Positions 48,033 through 60,100 of a stretch of 64,000 nucleotides of DNA are shown here, piece after piece (the first letter of the stretch is position 1; each line of letters opens with the position of its first letter). The notes under the pieces were generated by a model, which saw only the letters and a list, made by a program, of their open reading frames with translations, did no database searches and was not told the DNA's origin. Where the stretch lies: the NCBI GenBank assembly GCA_037954325.1, contig JBBMNZ010000021.1:14166616-14230615 (forward strand). The letters are read 5' to 3'. The position numbers and the translations under genes are program-made. This stretch comes from Fistularia commersonii (lineage: Eukaryota; Chordata; Actinopteri; Syngnathiformes; Fistulariidae).

Positions 48033-51000
48033 ATGCCTGCTCCGAACTCTAGCGCGGCCGCACCTGCGAGAAAGGTAATGTAGATTAGCTAGCATAGCTA
48101 CATGGTGACCTAGCTTGGTTGCTATTATCGTAAACTTTAATTTAAAAAAAATACTTTAAAAACAATTCGTCCTGCTGACACTCGACACAGTCACTTTAGA
48201 AATGTTCGGGGTTTGTTTTCACACAGAGCGTGAGCGTCCAGAAGGCAACAGGTGGAAAATCGCAGAAGTCCTCCAACAAGAAAAAGGTAACAAGCTAGGA
48301 TTGGAGTTCTTTGACAAGTGAAATGCAAATGAGGATCAGAATAATAACACCTGACGGCAGATGATAAATCATAAGAAACGTGTGGTTACAAAGTGATGAC
48401 CTACATCTTCTGTTGACATAATAGGACGAGGAGGAGGCTGTGGATAATGCTGAAGGATGGGACGAGTGGCCTGATGGGAAGACACTTGTTAAGCCTGCTG
48501 ATCAATTGGAGCTGACCGAAGCTGTAAGCACAGAGTCATTGGAGTCACGTGGAGATTAAAACAAATTGTTTACAATATAAACTTGTGTCAAAATTTTCTT
48601 GGCCTGGCAACTGGACGTGAATTTGCTCTTCACTTGAAGACGTTTCACCCCTCAGAACTGCCAAAGCCTCTTGGATGAGGGGTGAAATGTGAAGTGAAGC
48701 GAAGAAATTCAAGTCCGGTTGTCAGGACGAGAAGATTTTGACTAGAATTCACCATCACCGAGATGACTGAGAACCCCCGCAGACAAATATCGACTTGTTC
48801 AATTTCTGTCCCTGCTATGGTATTCACACTCATGTCAGGTGTGTATGGTTCAAGGTATTTTCTGATCCAGTGTGCTCTTTGCTTCACATGTGGCAATATG
48901 TTCAGGAGCTGAAAGAGGAAATCACAAGGATCCTGACTGCAACTAATCCACACGCCCCCCAAAATATTGTCCGCTATAACTTCAAGGTAACCAACTTACA
49001 TTTGTGGTTAAAATGTCCAATAACTACCACAGCAAAGTCCCCTATGTAATGGATTCATCTTTATCAGAAACACAGGTGGTTATTTACAAACCCAACAACC
49101 TGACATGTTCAAAGCTAGAATGTAGTCTTGGAGAAAAATATACGTACTTTTGGAAAGATTTTTTCTTAAGTGATGTGCATCTTCCCCTCTGAATCATGGC
49201 CTTTTCTTGCTGCCATTCACAGGAACTCTCCTACATGCCAACCAGCGGCGTGGATCAGATGGCTGTTCATTTTGTCTTGGAGGGCAGTCTTGCGCATGTA
49301 GATTCTGAAGATGCTCGTCGAATGATGGCTCGAGATATTATTCCGGAAGGTGTGACATTTAAAATTCAAACAATTTCTTTATTTGCATGGGAAAATCTGA
49401 ACGTATAATCTGTCGTGGTTTTCCAATTGTGCAGTACACACTTTATGCCACTAGATGTCACTTTCAACATATGATAAGAAATTTCCTGCATGAAGAAAAT
49501 AAACGTGACGTATTTCTGAACCTTGACCTTTTGCTCTTTTACAGAGCCTGTGGTGGCTGATGCTGAAGGTGAACCTGAAACTGAAGAGGAGAAATCAGAA
49601 ACCCAGGTAACATTGAGTCAAACTAACCTCAGAGCACTAGTTTTTGTCAGGATGTGCTAAGTTTAGAACTTTTAAGCGATGAATACAGCAGGTCCGTTGA
49701 GTGTCTTCTCCTCTTGAGGCCTGTTCACGAAGAATATGAGTGGAGCTAGAAACCGTCGGCTATTTACAGGCTGCTCCCGACGACGATGGAAGGGATGCAG
49801 AGGATGGCGAGGATGCAGATGAGGGAGGAGAAGGGGAGGACGCGGGGGAAGAGGACAGATCGGACAGCGTCGCCTCCAAAACAGACAAGAAGGAATCAAA
49901 ACTTACCAACCAGTTCAACTTTAGCGAAAGGGCCTCCCAAACACTCAATAACCCAATGAGGGTAAGAAGAAACAGGTGGAACAGATATCCTCTCTCAAAA
50001 GCTGTAGTGTATACCAAATAAAGGTATACCCTAGTTTTGCTACAACAAAAAAAAAGAAATTGCATTGTCATTTTTATTTCCCTGCAGGATAGAAGCTGTC
50101 AGACAGAGCCTCCACCACGCAGCAACTTTTCTGCCACCGCAAATCAGGTAGTGAATTCCCCCACTTGTCAAAAATGAGGTCAGATATATTTTCCGCGCTC
50201 TTCGGCGTCAGTGGATCTTTCTGCTCAAATGAGACGACTGGTTGCCTTTGCAGTGGGAGATACACGATACCTATGTGGAAGAGCTGCAAAAACAAGAAAG
50301 AAATAAAGAAAAGCAGCGAGGCAGGAAAGAGGTTGACAAAAGCAAAAAGACTTTGGCAACAGAGAGTCAGGTAACGTACTCGCTCACCTGTGTTTACAGA
50401 TCTTTTGTCACGAGGTTTTTTCCACCAATATGTAAAAGAAATTGACACCCTGATACTACTATTACGCTCAATGTCATTACAGCCCATATTATTGCGTGAT
50501 CTGAAAAAGGCATGGGAATCTATCTTGTTCTATAACCCAGGGAGACTCTTGACGGCATATATAAATGGCAAATTGGTGGAAATGAATGTAGTGTAATGTA
50601 AAGCAGTGTTTGCGTTTTTTTCTGTATTCACTGTATTCACAACATGCCATTTGAAGAATTTTCTATTACCTCTTTAGGTTGATGACATCTCCAAGATGGC
50701 CAAAGCAGCCAAGATATTTGAAAGAATGGTCAATCAGAATACCTTCGATGACATAGCGCACGGTACGAGCTCGCAAACATTTCAAATCATATTATGAATA
50801 TCTTTAACAAGCAACACCACCAGTCCCGGAGGCCATTAAACTGAGCCTCCCCGTCTTCTGCCTGCTCTCCCTTCCCGTCCTCTCAGATTTCAAATACTTC
50901 GAGGATACATCTGATGAGTTCAGGGAGCAGGAGGGTACCCTTCTTCCTTTGTGGAAGTTCCAGTTCGACAAAGCCAAAAGGCTGTCTGTCACTGCCCTCT

Positions 51001-54000
51001 GCTGGTAGGTGTCTTCATCAAAACGGCCAACATCTCCTGCAACTGATGGGTCCGAAGAGCACAATTTAAGACTCTATCAGAATCATTTATTAAAGGCCAC
51101 ACAACAGCGTTGGTGGAATTTGTTTTCGGTACAGCACATAATGCTCACATCTCTCCTGTGTCAGTTCCATCGTCAACAACACATACAGAAAATCATGATT
51201 AGCAGACACGATACATCTAGACATTGATTGATTCAGAGTCTGTATAGCTATTGGGAAAAAGCTGTTTTTAAATCTGACAGATTTGGTTGTGTAAAGTCGA
51301 CATTATTCAGGCGCTGTTGTGATTGTAATGCTGTTGAATGAAAGGAATCTGACTAGTTTTTTGACCTGTCTGAAACAGGAGCAAGAAATACCAGGATCTT
51401 TTTGCTGTGGGAATGGGATCATGTAAGTGCTTAGGAATATCAAGGTTGTTTAAGTCACTCGAAACCTTCACGTATCCCGTCAAATGCTCACTCCGCATAT
51501 TTGACCCGATCTCTTTGGTGCGCTCCTCTGTCCAGATGACTTCATCAAACAAGGCCACGGCATGCTCCTCTTCTTCTCACTGAAGAACTCTGCCTACCCA
51601 GAGTACATCTTCAACACCAGCTGTGGCGTCCTTTGCCTGGACGTCCACGAGCTGCACTGCTACTTGGTGGTCGTTGGCCTGTACGACGGATGCGTGGCGG
51701 TCTTCAACCTGAAGGAGGAGGGTCAGGAACCTTTGTATAAAAGCACTGCCAGGACTGGCAAGCACACAGACCCCGTGTGGCAGGTGAGGAGGGCGAGATC
51801 AGCTCACTTTGATGAAAAATGTCTTCGATTCGAAGGCTTTGAGAGAACAATTTCTGTGTGACGCAACATTCCACGTGCAGGTTGATAACAGATGCAACAT
51901 GAATTAAAGGGATATTTTACAGATCGGTTTTCAGAGCACAATGAGCCATGTTTCTAAATCCATTGGATTCTTTATTCATTTTAATGCAGGTACGCTGGCA
52001 GAAAGATGACATGGATGGAAATCACAATTTCTTTTCGGTTTCATCTGAGGGCCGTGTTGTCTCTTGGACACTTATCAAGGTGCGCTAAATACTTTTAGTA
52101 TTCATATTGTTGTTTTGAATATCTACACTGACAGATTTTCAGAATACAGTGCATTATGTACATATGCCTGTTGCATGTAAATAATTGCACAAAGGCCTGG
52201 GACTGATTTGCTTTCCCTGTGCCTGTATTTTTGCAGAATGAACTGGTCTTTTCAGACATTATCAGGTTAAAAGGAGCTGTTGCTGTGAGTTCCGAGGGAA
52301 CCCACAAGCCACGTAATGGTGAGAATTCTCTTATTTCACATGCACTGTCTGTAAGAGGTGCTGTGGATGCACATATTTAATTTTTTAGTTTTTTTTTCGC
52401 AACACGTGCTCAATTCTAATGCTCATTATCTCTTCCGCAGCTTGCTTTACATCTTTTGACTTTCACAGGCAGATTGAAAATCTATTCCTTGTCGGCACAG
52501 AGGAGGGCAAAGTGCACAAGGTACGTAGATCCTAGGTGTGTCTGAGTGATATAAAGCACCACCAACTTTTCATTCACGTTTGACCACCACTGAGGTAGTA
52601 AGATCTCTATACCACAGTGCGAATTATGGTATAGTACCATTAGGAGTATACGTTTTTAGGAAAAAAGTACTGAAAGAATTATATGGACAAATCTGTTATA
52701 GTACACTATAATAAAATTACCTCTAATTTCACGCAACAATATGTGTGTATTGTTTTCCATACAATACGCGTGTGTGTGTGCACGCGCGCACGCTTGAATG
52801 TGCACTTACATCCATGTGGCAAAACTGCAGCCACTGATGCTCAATATGAAGCATCTAATCAGTTTTAAGCCCGCGCTCTCCCTGCATTAAACAGCTGATT
52901 TGTTTGTTTTGGTTGTCCGCCCAGTTGCTCAGCTTCTTAGTTTCTTCATATTTAAGTTCTCTGTGGATAAAAACCAATCAGAAAGTCCTTCATTTGCTGC
53001 GGTTTTTATTGTGCATATTTTTTAGCCCATCTGAAAGCGACTGAGGAAAATTTCTTGCTTGAAAACTGAAGAAAGTCCCTGTCTGCAATTATATAGACCT
53101 TTTCTAGCAACACTATGATGGTTCAGCTAACGTGCTGTCGGCTGCTATTGAAACATACAAAATGTATACATTTGGACTAATGCCACTGCACGCGTAAATG
53201 AACTAGGGATATTACAAGCTCTGATGTTGTTGTTATTTGATCTCCATTCCCTCTGGGGACATTTGAACACGCAGCCTGGTCCCTAAAGCCAAGTCATCTG
53301 ACGATATGTTTTACCGTTTAATATTAAGTGACTGTTGGTTCAGCCTCATAAGTTTTAAGTTTCTGTTATACTGACCTTTATAAAGATAATCTAATCGAAA
53401 ATCAAGGGGAAATGGAGCTCATGACTATCTTTACAATCATAATTAGGTTAAACACATTTAAATACGAGTTTTTGGGTGTATACTCCTCAGATAGAACGTA
53501 CTTTTCCTTTCAAAGTTGTGGCAGCGTTCCTGCAAAATGACACCTGTCTTTTATATACGTTTATACACACTCACACACATGCGTAAAAGCACGGACGCGC
53601 ACAAACACACACATATGCACGCGCCCACCCACATTGTGGATGATATAACATAGTTAATCTGTCTCCCCAAGGTTTAGTGCCACGGAAACCCCCCGGGGGG
53701 GCGGGGGGGCGGACGGATTTAGAACCCCTCTTGTATCTGCAGGTCAGAAATTATTGGTCAAAACCCAGAAATTCAAAAAGCCGCCCCAATCAGCCGTGAA
53801 GCAGGCTTAGTTCTGGATTATTAGCCTCGCTGTCCTGACTCTGCCCAGCAGAGTGGGCAAATTGAAGGGTTATTCAACACTGAACCCAAGGCAATTGCCG
53901 TTTGTCAGTTGTCTCTCTTCTTTGTATTCCCAAGAATCTGATTGGTCTGAGCTCAATTCAGTTACTAATGTGAATTAAAAAAAACAAAACAAAGGATTTC

Positions 54001-54127
54001 AATTCCTCATCAGATTACCTGTAATGACAACAGATCATCGGTTTTGCCTCCTACTTTTTTCTGTTTGTCTGATGATAAGTACAAGGGAAAACACGCCAAA
54101 CTCTTACAATCTAAGGGTTTCAAAGTG

Positions 54128-54171
<44 letters not shown>

Positions 54172-57100
54172 TGTGAGATTGTCTGAATGTATACTGCTCA
54201 AAAAAATAAAGGGAACACTTCAACAACACCAAGTGGATCACACATGTGTGAAATCAAAGTGTTTACTTAGGAAGCAACTCTGATTGATTTGGACTTGTTT
54301 TAAGGACATTACATCAACATTGGATCAGCCTGTCGTGTGTTTTTACGCTTTGATTTTGAGTGACTCCAAATCCAGACCTCCTCGGGTTCATACATTTGAT
54401 TTCCATTGATCATTTTGGTGTGATTTCGTTGTCAGCACATTCAACTGTGTAAACCAAGAATTCAATAAGAATATTTCATCCATTCAGGTTAAGGTTATGT
54501 TATTTTAGTGTTCCCTTTATTGTTTTGAGCAGTGTATATGCACATACATGCGTGCGTGTTTGCACATTTGTATTGTTAAAAAAAAAAGTCAGTTTCTCTT
54601 CTTCAGGTTCATCTATGTTTTTTTTCCCAGACATGCTATACTTTTCTCAGTTTCCACTGCAAAATACTCATCAGAAATGTTGAACTGCACCGGCACACGG
54701 CATCTTTAGTGTACTTGAAACAACTTGAAGTTCCGATCTATCGCTTGACCTTTCAGCAATCTTTTCGGATTATTAATTAGGACATTCAAGAAGCTCCAGT
54801 GACCGCTCTTCATTTGCCCAAATTGTCTTTTCTTTATTTCCCTAGTGCTCGAAGACCAGCTCCAGTCAGACCATGAAGACTTACGATGCCCACAGCATGT
54901 CTGTGGATGCAGTGAAGTGGAACAGCTACCACCCGAAGGTTTTCATCTCCTGCAGTTCAGACTGGACCATCAAGATCTGGGACCACAACGTCAAGTAAGT
55001 AACGCCGTGCACAATGCATAATGTATACTGGATTGAAATTGTCATCAATCGCATGAATATGAATAGCATATTAGTACTAACACTGATTTATACATGTGTA
55101 TTCTCACACACACATATATATGTCATATGTAAATGTGTGTGTATGTGTGTGTGTTAAAACCAAAAACACTTCATACGTAACAGATGGAGGTTGCTGTGTA
55201 TTTTAGTTTCAGTTAAAACACTTGTCCTCCATCACAGACACAAGGCCCCTTCACTGCTTCTGATTTAATCAAATGCTGACCACCGATAATGAGAAGCCAA
55301 GCACTTGTCGCTGCGCTTGTAATCCCAACCTATGAAAATGTGAAATGGAACATTGGTTTTAATTGAAAAGCAACGAACGTCCAACGAACCTCTCCTTTTA
55401 GTAGGGCTGTTTCACTCTGAAACGTGCATAAATCAGAATATATTTTCTGTCTCTCTGTGAATGTCTTCCTCTTGCCTCCCTCTTCCCTCACACACACACT
55501 TGCGTACACTGTCATAATCATTTAGATTATCCACGTGAAAGAAGGCTGCATTTGCACATTTTGTGAAAAAGGAAGCGCCTCATCATCATTCTTGTAATAT
55601 TTACACAATAATGCAGTGTATTAGTCTTAATTATTACCTCCTCAGTCCCCATGGGCCTTGTATGATTTTCTCCACTTATTTGCTTCACCCACAGTACCTC
55701 CTACTTCCTGTCAAAGCAGGCAGTTGGACTGAAAAATGACAGTAATCATCTGCCCATTATAAAAACAGATTTTTTTTTTTATAAAGGAGCAGTGGCATCC
55801 AGTAGATACAAGACATTTTTTTTTAGGAGGGTTTATCTCTTTCAAACACCGTCCTGCAAACTTTCGGGCAGTCCGTTTAGCGGTGGCAAACCCAGGTCCG
55901 GAAACCTGTGTGATGCGTGGGCCTCGGTGTTCTGAGATGCGACTGACGAATATTTGCATCTCACACAGTTTGTGAACTTAAATGGACTACATACTGTATG
56001 TGTGGTGTTGTTCTGCTTAAAGCCACCACAGTCCAGATTTCACATTTACCGTCTAGTTGCGGTCATGTTGTATAAACAGTCACCCTAGCATGAAAGCACA
56101 GTTTGCCATATGAGGCACTTCTTTCACAAATTATCCAAAATAAAGGAAACAGCTCTGGTAACCGCTCGATTAGTATTCTGTTGTGTCTGTAATGAGTGCT
56201 AAGCTTGTAATGGAAACACAGGAAATATAATTAACTATCATTCTGTAGGAATCTCAATGACCCTGGAAAAAAGCTATTGTGTCAGACGTTACTGAAATAG
56301 TTCCCCGACAACAGCAAAAGGAATAAATGAACACAGTACGTGTCAAACCGAAACAGTGACAAGATTGCAAGTTAAGGGTTATGAGCCCCGCTTCATTTGC
56401 AGAATGTGCCCCGAACGCTGTTTTAGTGTTTATTGCACCGTTGCCTGGTGCCCTAGTTAATCAAACCCAAATTGCCCACGAACCGCGAGTGCAAATTGCT
56501 TTCATAAATGTGACTTTTTAGCTTTTCTGTGTCACCTGAGTTACAGCCTCTCAAAACAACGGGTTCACTCATTATTCGTGCACACAGAAGACACACAAAC
56601 ACGCACGTAATATTTGCAGTAGACGTTTGCGTGACATGTTACGGCTCTCAGAAATATTTCATGTCTTCATTTTGCCACCAGTGGAATTTGTCAATGTGGT
56701 GAAACAGTGAGCAGACGTTTTCTGTTTGATCTGCACACATTTTCTCTGCGGTACCCAGATGAGGCATCGCTTTCTGAGAACATTGTTACCGGCTTTCATC
56801 GACGGTAATCTAAAGACTAATCCAAATCTCAGCTGCTGGAAATTTGTTGAAGAAAAATCACATTACCATTAAAAATGCATCGTACCGTATCTAGAATGCA
56901 AACAGAAGTCAAATGGAATGGTAAAGCAGATTGTGCAGGTCTCGCAGTGACCCAAATGAAAACATTCCCTGTTTGGCCTGGAAGACACGTAGCACCGGTA
57001 TAATGACATTATCGCTATCTCACTTTCCCAGCACTCCCATGTTCATCTTTGACCTTGAAGCCGCGGTGGGCGACGTGGCCTGGGCTCCGTATTCCTCCAC

Positions 57101-60100
57101 TGTATTCGCCGCTGTCACCTCAGATGGAATGGTACGTGTCATTTTCACCCAGTTTACTTGTTAAAGACATGATTTTCTTATGGCCCTCAGAAGAATCTGG
57201 TCCACACCGACGTGCCTCCTAAGTATTTATTAACATGTGCAGTGACGTATGACCAGCTTTGTAACCGTGTTTGGTATTTTTAATATCCACATATCTGCAT
57301 CTTTGGTGCTTCATTTCAAGCTCCACAACATCATTTTCATTTTTCTCATATTTTCTAGCTGGTAGATCCAGTTTAGATTTTTTTTTTTTTATATTGATAT
57401 TGTAATGCAAATTTTTACTATACCCATTTCCACAGAGACTAACGTCTTGTCCCTGAAATTTCTCTATGAACTTTTCAAGAAATTTATCAAATGAGGAGGA
57501 AGTTGTGCACAGTCCCGACTAATTACTTGTAAAAAAAAAAATGAGTGTACATTTGTGGGCTTAAACAAGAAAATGAACATGAAATTGTTAAAATTAAGGC
57601 CACAGTTTGACAAAGGTAATTATTAAATGATCTTATTGAGGGTCACGTCAGCAATGTGAGTGTCAATGAATTCAATTAAATGAAAATGAGCTTTTTCATC
57701 ATGCCCTAACAAAAATACAGCTAGTCCCTATATTCTCGTCATACAAGCATATTTTCCATATCATGGCTCTGAGAATTGGACATCTGAAAATTATTACACA
57801 ACATTAGCATCATGTTTTATTATTTCCGTACTGCTCAGCACTATTCTTAATGATTTGTACAGTGAATTCTCCAACACTTTTCACGGTTCATCGTGGCAAA
57901 GACAGAATAGGAGCGCCGTCTGATTCGGAGCTCTGAAAAAAATAACTGCAAAAGAAATGTACACAGAAGACAATTATCCAGGCACCATTTAACAGAGCTT
58001 ATTTCCATGCAAATTCATTGTCTGTGTCAATACCTTTACATAATGAACATTTTGGCTGATGTAAATACAATTTAGTGTTTTATGCTGTCTGCTCATTGCG
58101 GACATGTTCAGAGAAGGGATAGTGAAGATCTGGGTAGAAGGATGCTGGGCTTGGACGTCTTGAGGATGAAGGGAAAGTTTTGGGTTAGATGGAGGCAGAT
58201 GATTTGCTACGGTGACCCCTGAGGGGAACGGCTGAAAAGGAAAGGGTGACTTCTAATGTGAACCACTCTTACGCGTCGTCTCTCGACCCCATCCCTCTTT
58301 TGACGTCCGAACGTAAAATGCAGCCGACAAGCAGACGAGTAAATCTCTGCGCAAACATCTGGCGACATCCCCGAGGTCCTGACACTCTGGTCGTCGCCCC
58401 CAAATGTTACTCACAGCCGACCGGTTCCAGGATCGGTCTGATAACGTTTTAATTTGTCCAAAAGCTATTTTCATTTCCATTGCATCTGCTATGTTCCAAT
58501 TGTAACACGGGCGATATTTATAGCGCCTGACAGAAAACATGAAGGGACAAACGGCTACACCATCTACCACCTGCTGCCTACTTCATTATCACCCTCATAA
58601 GATGACTAATCACTCACATTGGTCGTCATTGGCGAAACCTTTCAATGCAGATGAGCAAAACAGACAATTGAGCTTGTTCAAACACTGGCTTTTGTCACAC
58701 CTTCCCGCTCTGCCTACATTATTATTGATTCCAGACAAGAGTCATTTCAGTGCCTGCCATGCTGTTTATCTCTACATATTTTCTTAGTATGGCTGCAAGC
58801 TGTCCCCATCTGTTGTCTTCACACCAGACTGCACCACGCTAGGAAAGTCCACAGCATTGTGTCTGACACATATCCAGTGTGACAGAGGAGGAAATGAGAG
58901 CTTAGATATTGGAGTCACCTTATAGTATGTTTCTCATCCATTAGCGGGTGTCAGTCACCACAGACAAAACCCCATAGTTTACCCCCCACACTCGCACACA
59001 AATGATCAAACTTGCAGGCCTCCCTTTTTTTTTTTTTTCTCCTAACAAAACCACGCTGTGCTGCAGGAGTGCACCGAAATCATTTTATGCTTCCCTCAAT
59101 CCTCTATTCATCGGTGTCCACGTTTATACAGAACCAGGCACCGAGCTCTATGAAACATTTGGTTCTAATTCAGTCTGCATTCAATCACGTTGCGGTCTGC
59201 CCTTGGTGCTGCACCGCTGTCTCCTCCAAACTCAAACCCAGCAGCAACCTCCTTTATTAGAATCCTGTTGTTTGTGACTTTAGAATCTCTCTCTCTCTTT
59301 CCTTACCGAATCTCTGCCTCTGCCAGCGTGAGTCGTGACCCCGGGTAACGCGTGTGATGTGATTGCCCGGAATTTTTCCTTTTCAGCATAGCTTCCCGAG
59401 AAGAGACCCGTATCGCCAAAGGAAAAACCTAATGTTACAATGGGTTTTTAGAAGCTACATCAGAGTGCTCAAGATAGTTAATAAGCTGTGCGCAAATTTG
59501 ATATGTTACAGATACAATTTAGCCTAGAATAAAACCGGTCCACCTTGCCAGAGAGTTTGTGGAGTCTCATTTGTACAAAAAAAAAAAAGACTCTGAATTG
59601 GACAACCAAAGTAGGAAAAAGTCATTAAGGGCTTATTATGATGCAGTACATTTCATAATCTCGTTCTATTTTATTTTAAAGCAGCTGGCTGGATGATAAT
59701 ATTAGACTGGAGTGGATCAAGGTCAGTGGGTCTGGTCTATTTTTCCTTCCTCGGCCCTTCTAATAAATACAGAAGCCCTATAAAGTGTTCAGAAAAAGAA
59801 AGGTTTTAGACTCCGATGAAATAACATTAGCCACTAATTAAATATCGTTGTTATCCGATTAACTTTGAATGCCGCGTTTTGATTTGTGACCCAGAGAGTA
59901 CGCAGTGTTACCCGGAAGCACAATGCGCATTTTTTCTGTCTCCTTGACTTATCGAGAAAATTTAAAGATAAAAAAAAAAAAAATATGTTTCCACAATTTC
60001 CACATTCTGCAGTGCAGCATAGTCTTTTCACAGGTTTGTAGGTATCACCTGCATTACATTTATCATCCTCGAGACAAGTGGCTATCTGTTGAGCCACTAG

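Noticed and set aside
53680..53715. CCCCCCGGGGGGGC block as a possible regulatory palindrome
   Set aside because: A single short G/C homopolymer junction in an intron with nothing around it to support a function.
58253..58570. Minus-strand frame with CQDLGDVARCLRRDLLVCL
   Set aside because: A short GC-richer patch caught my eye, but there is no matched acceptor/donor pair in phase and no recognisable family.
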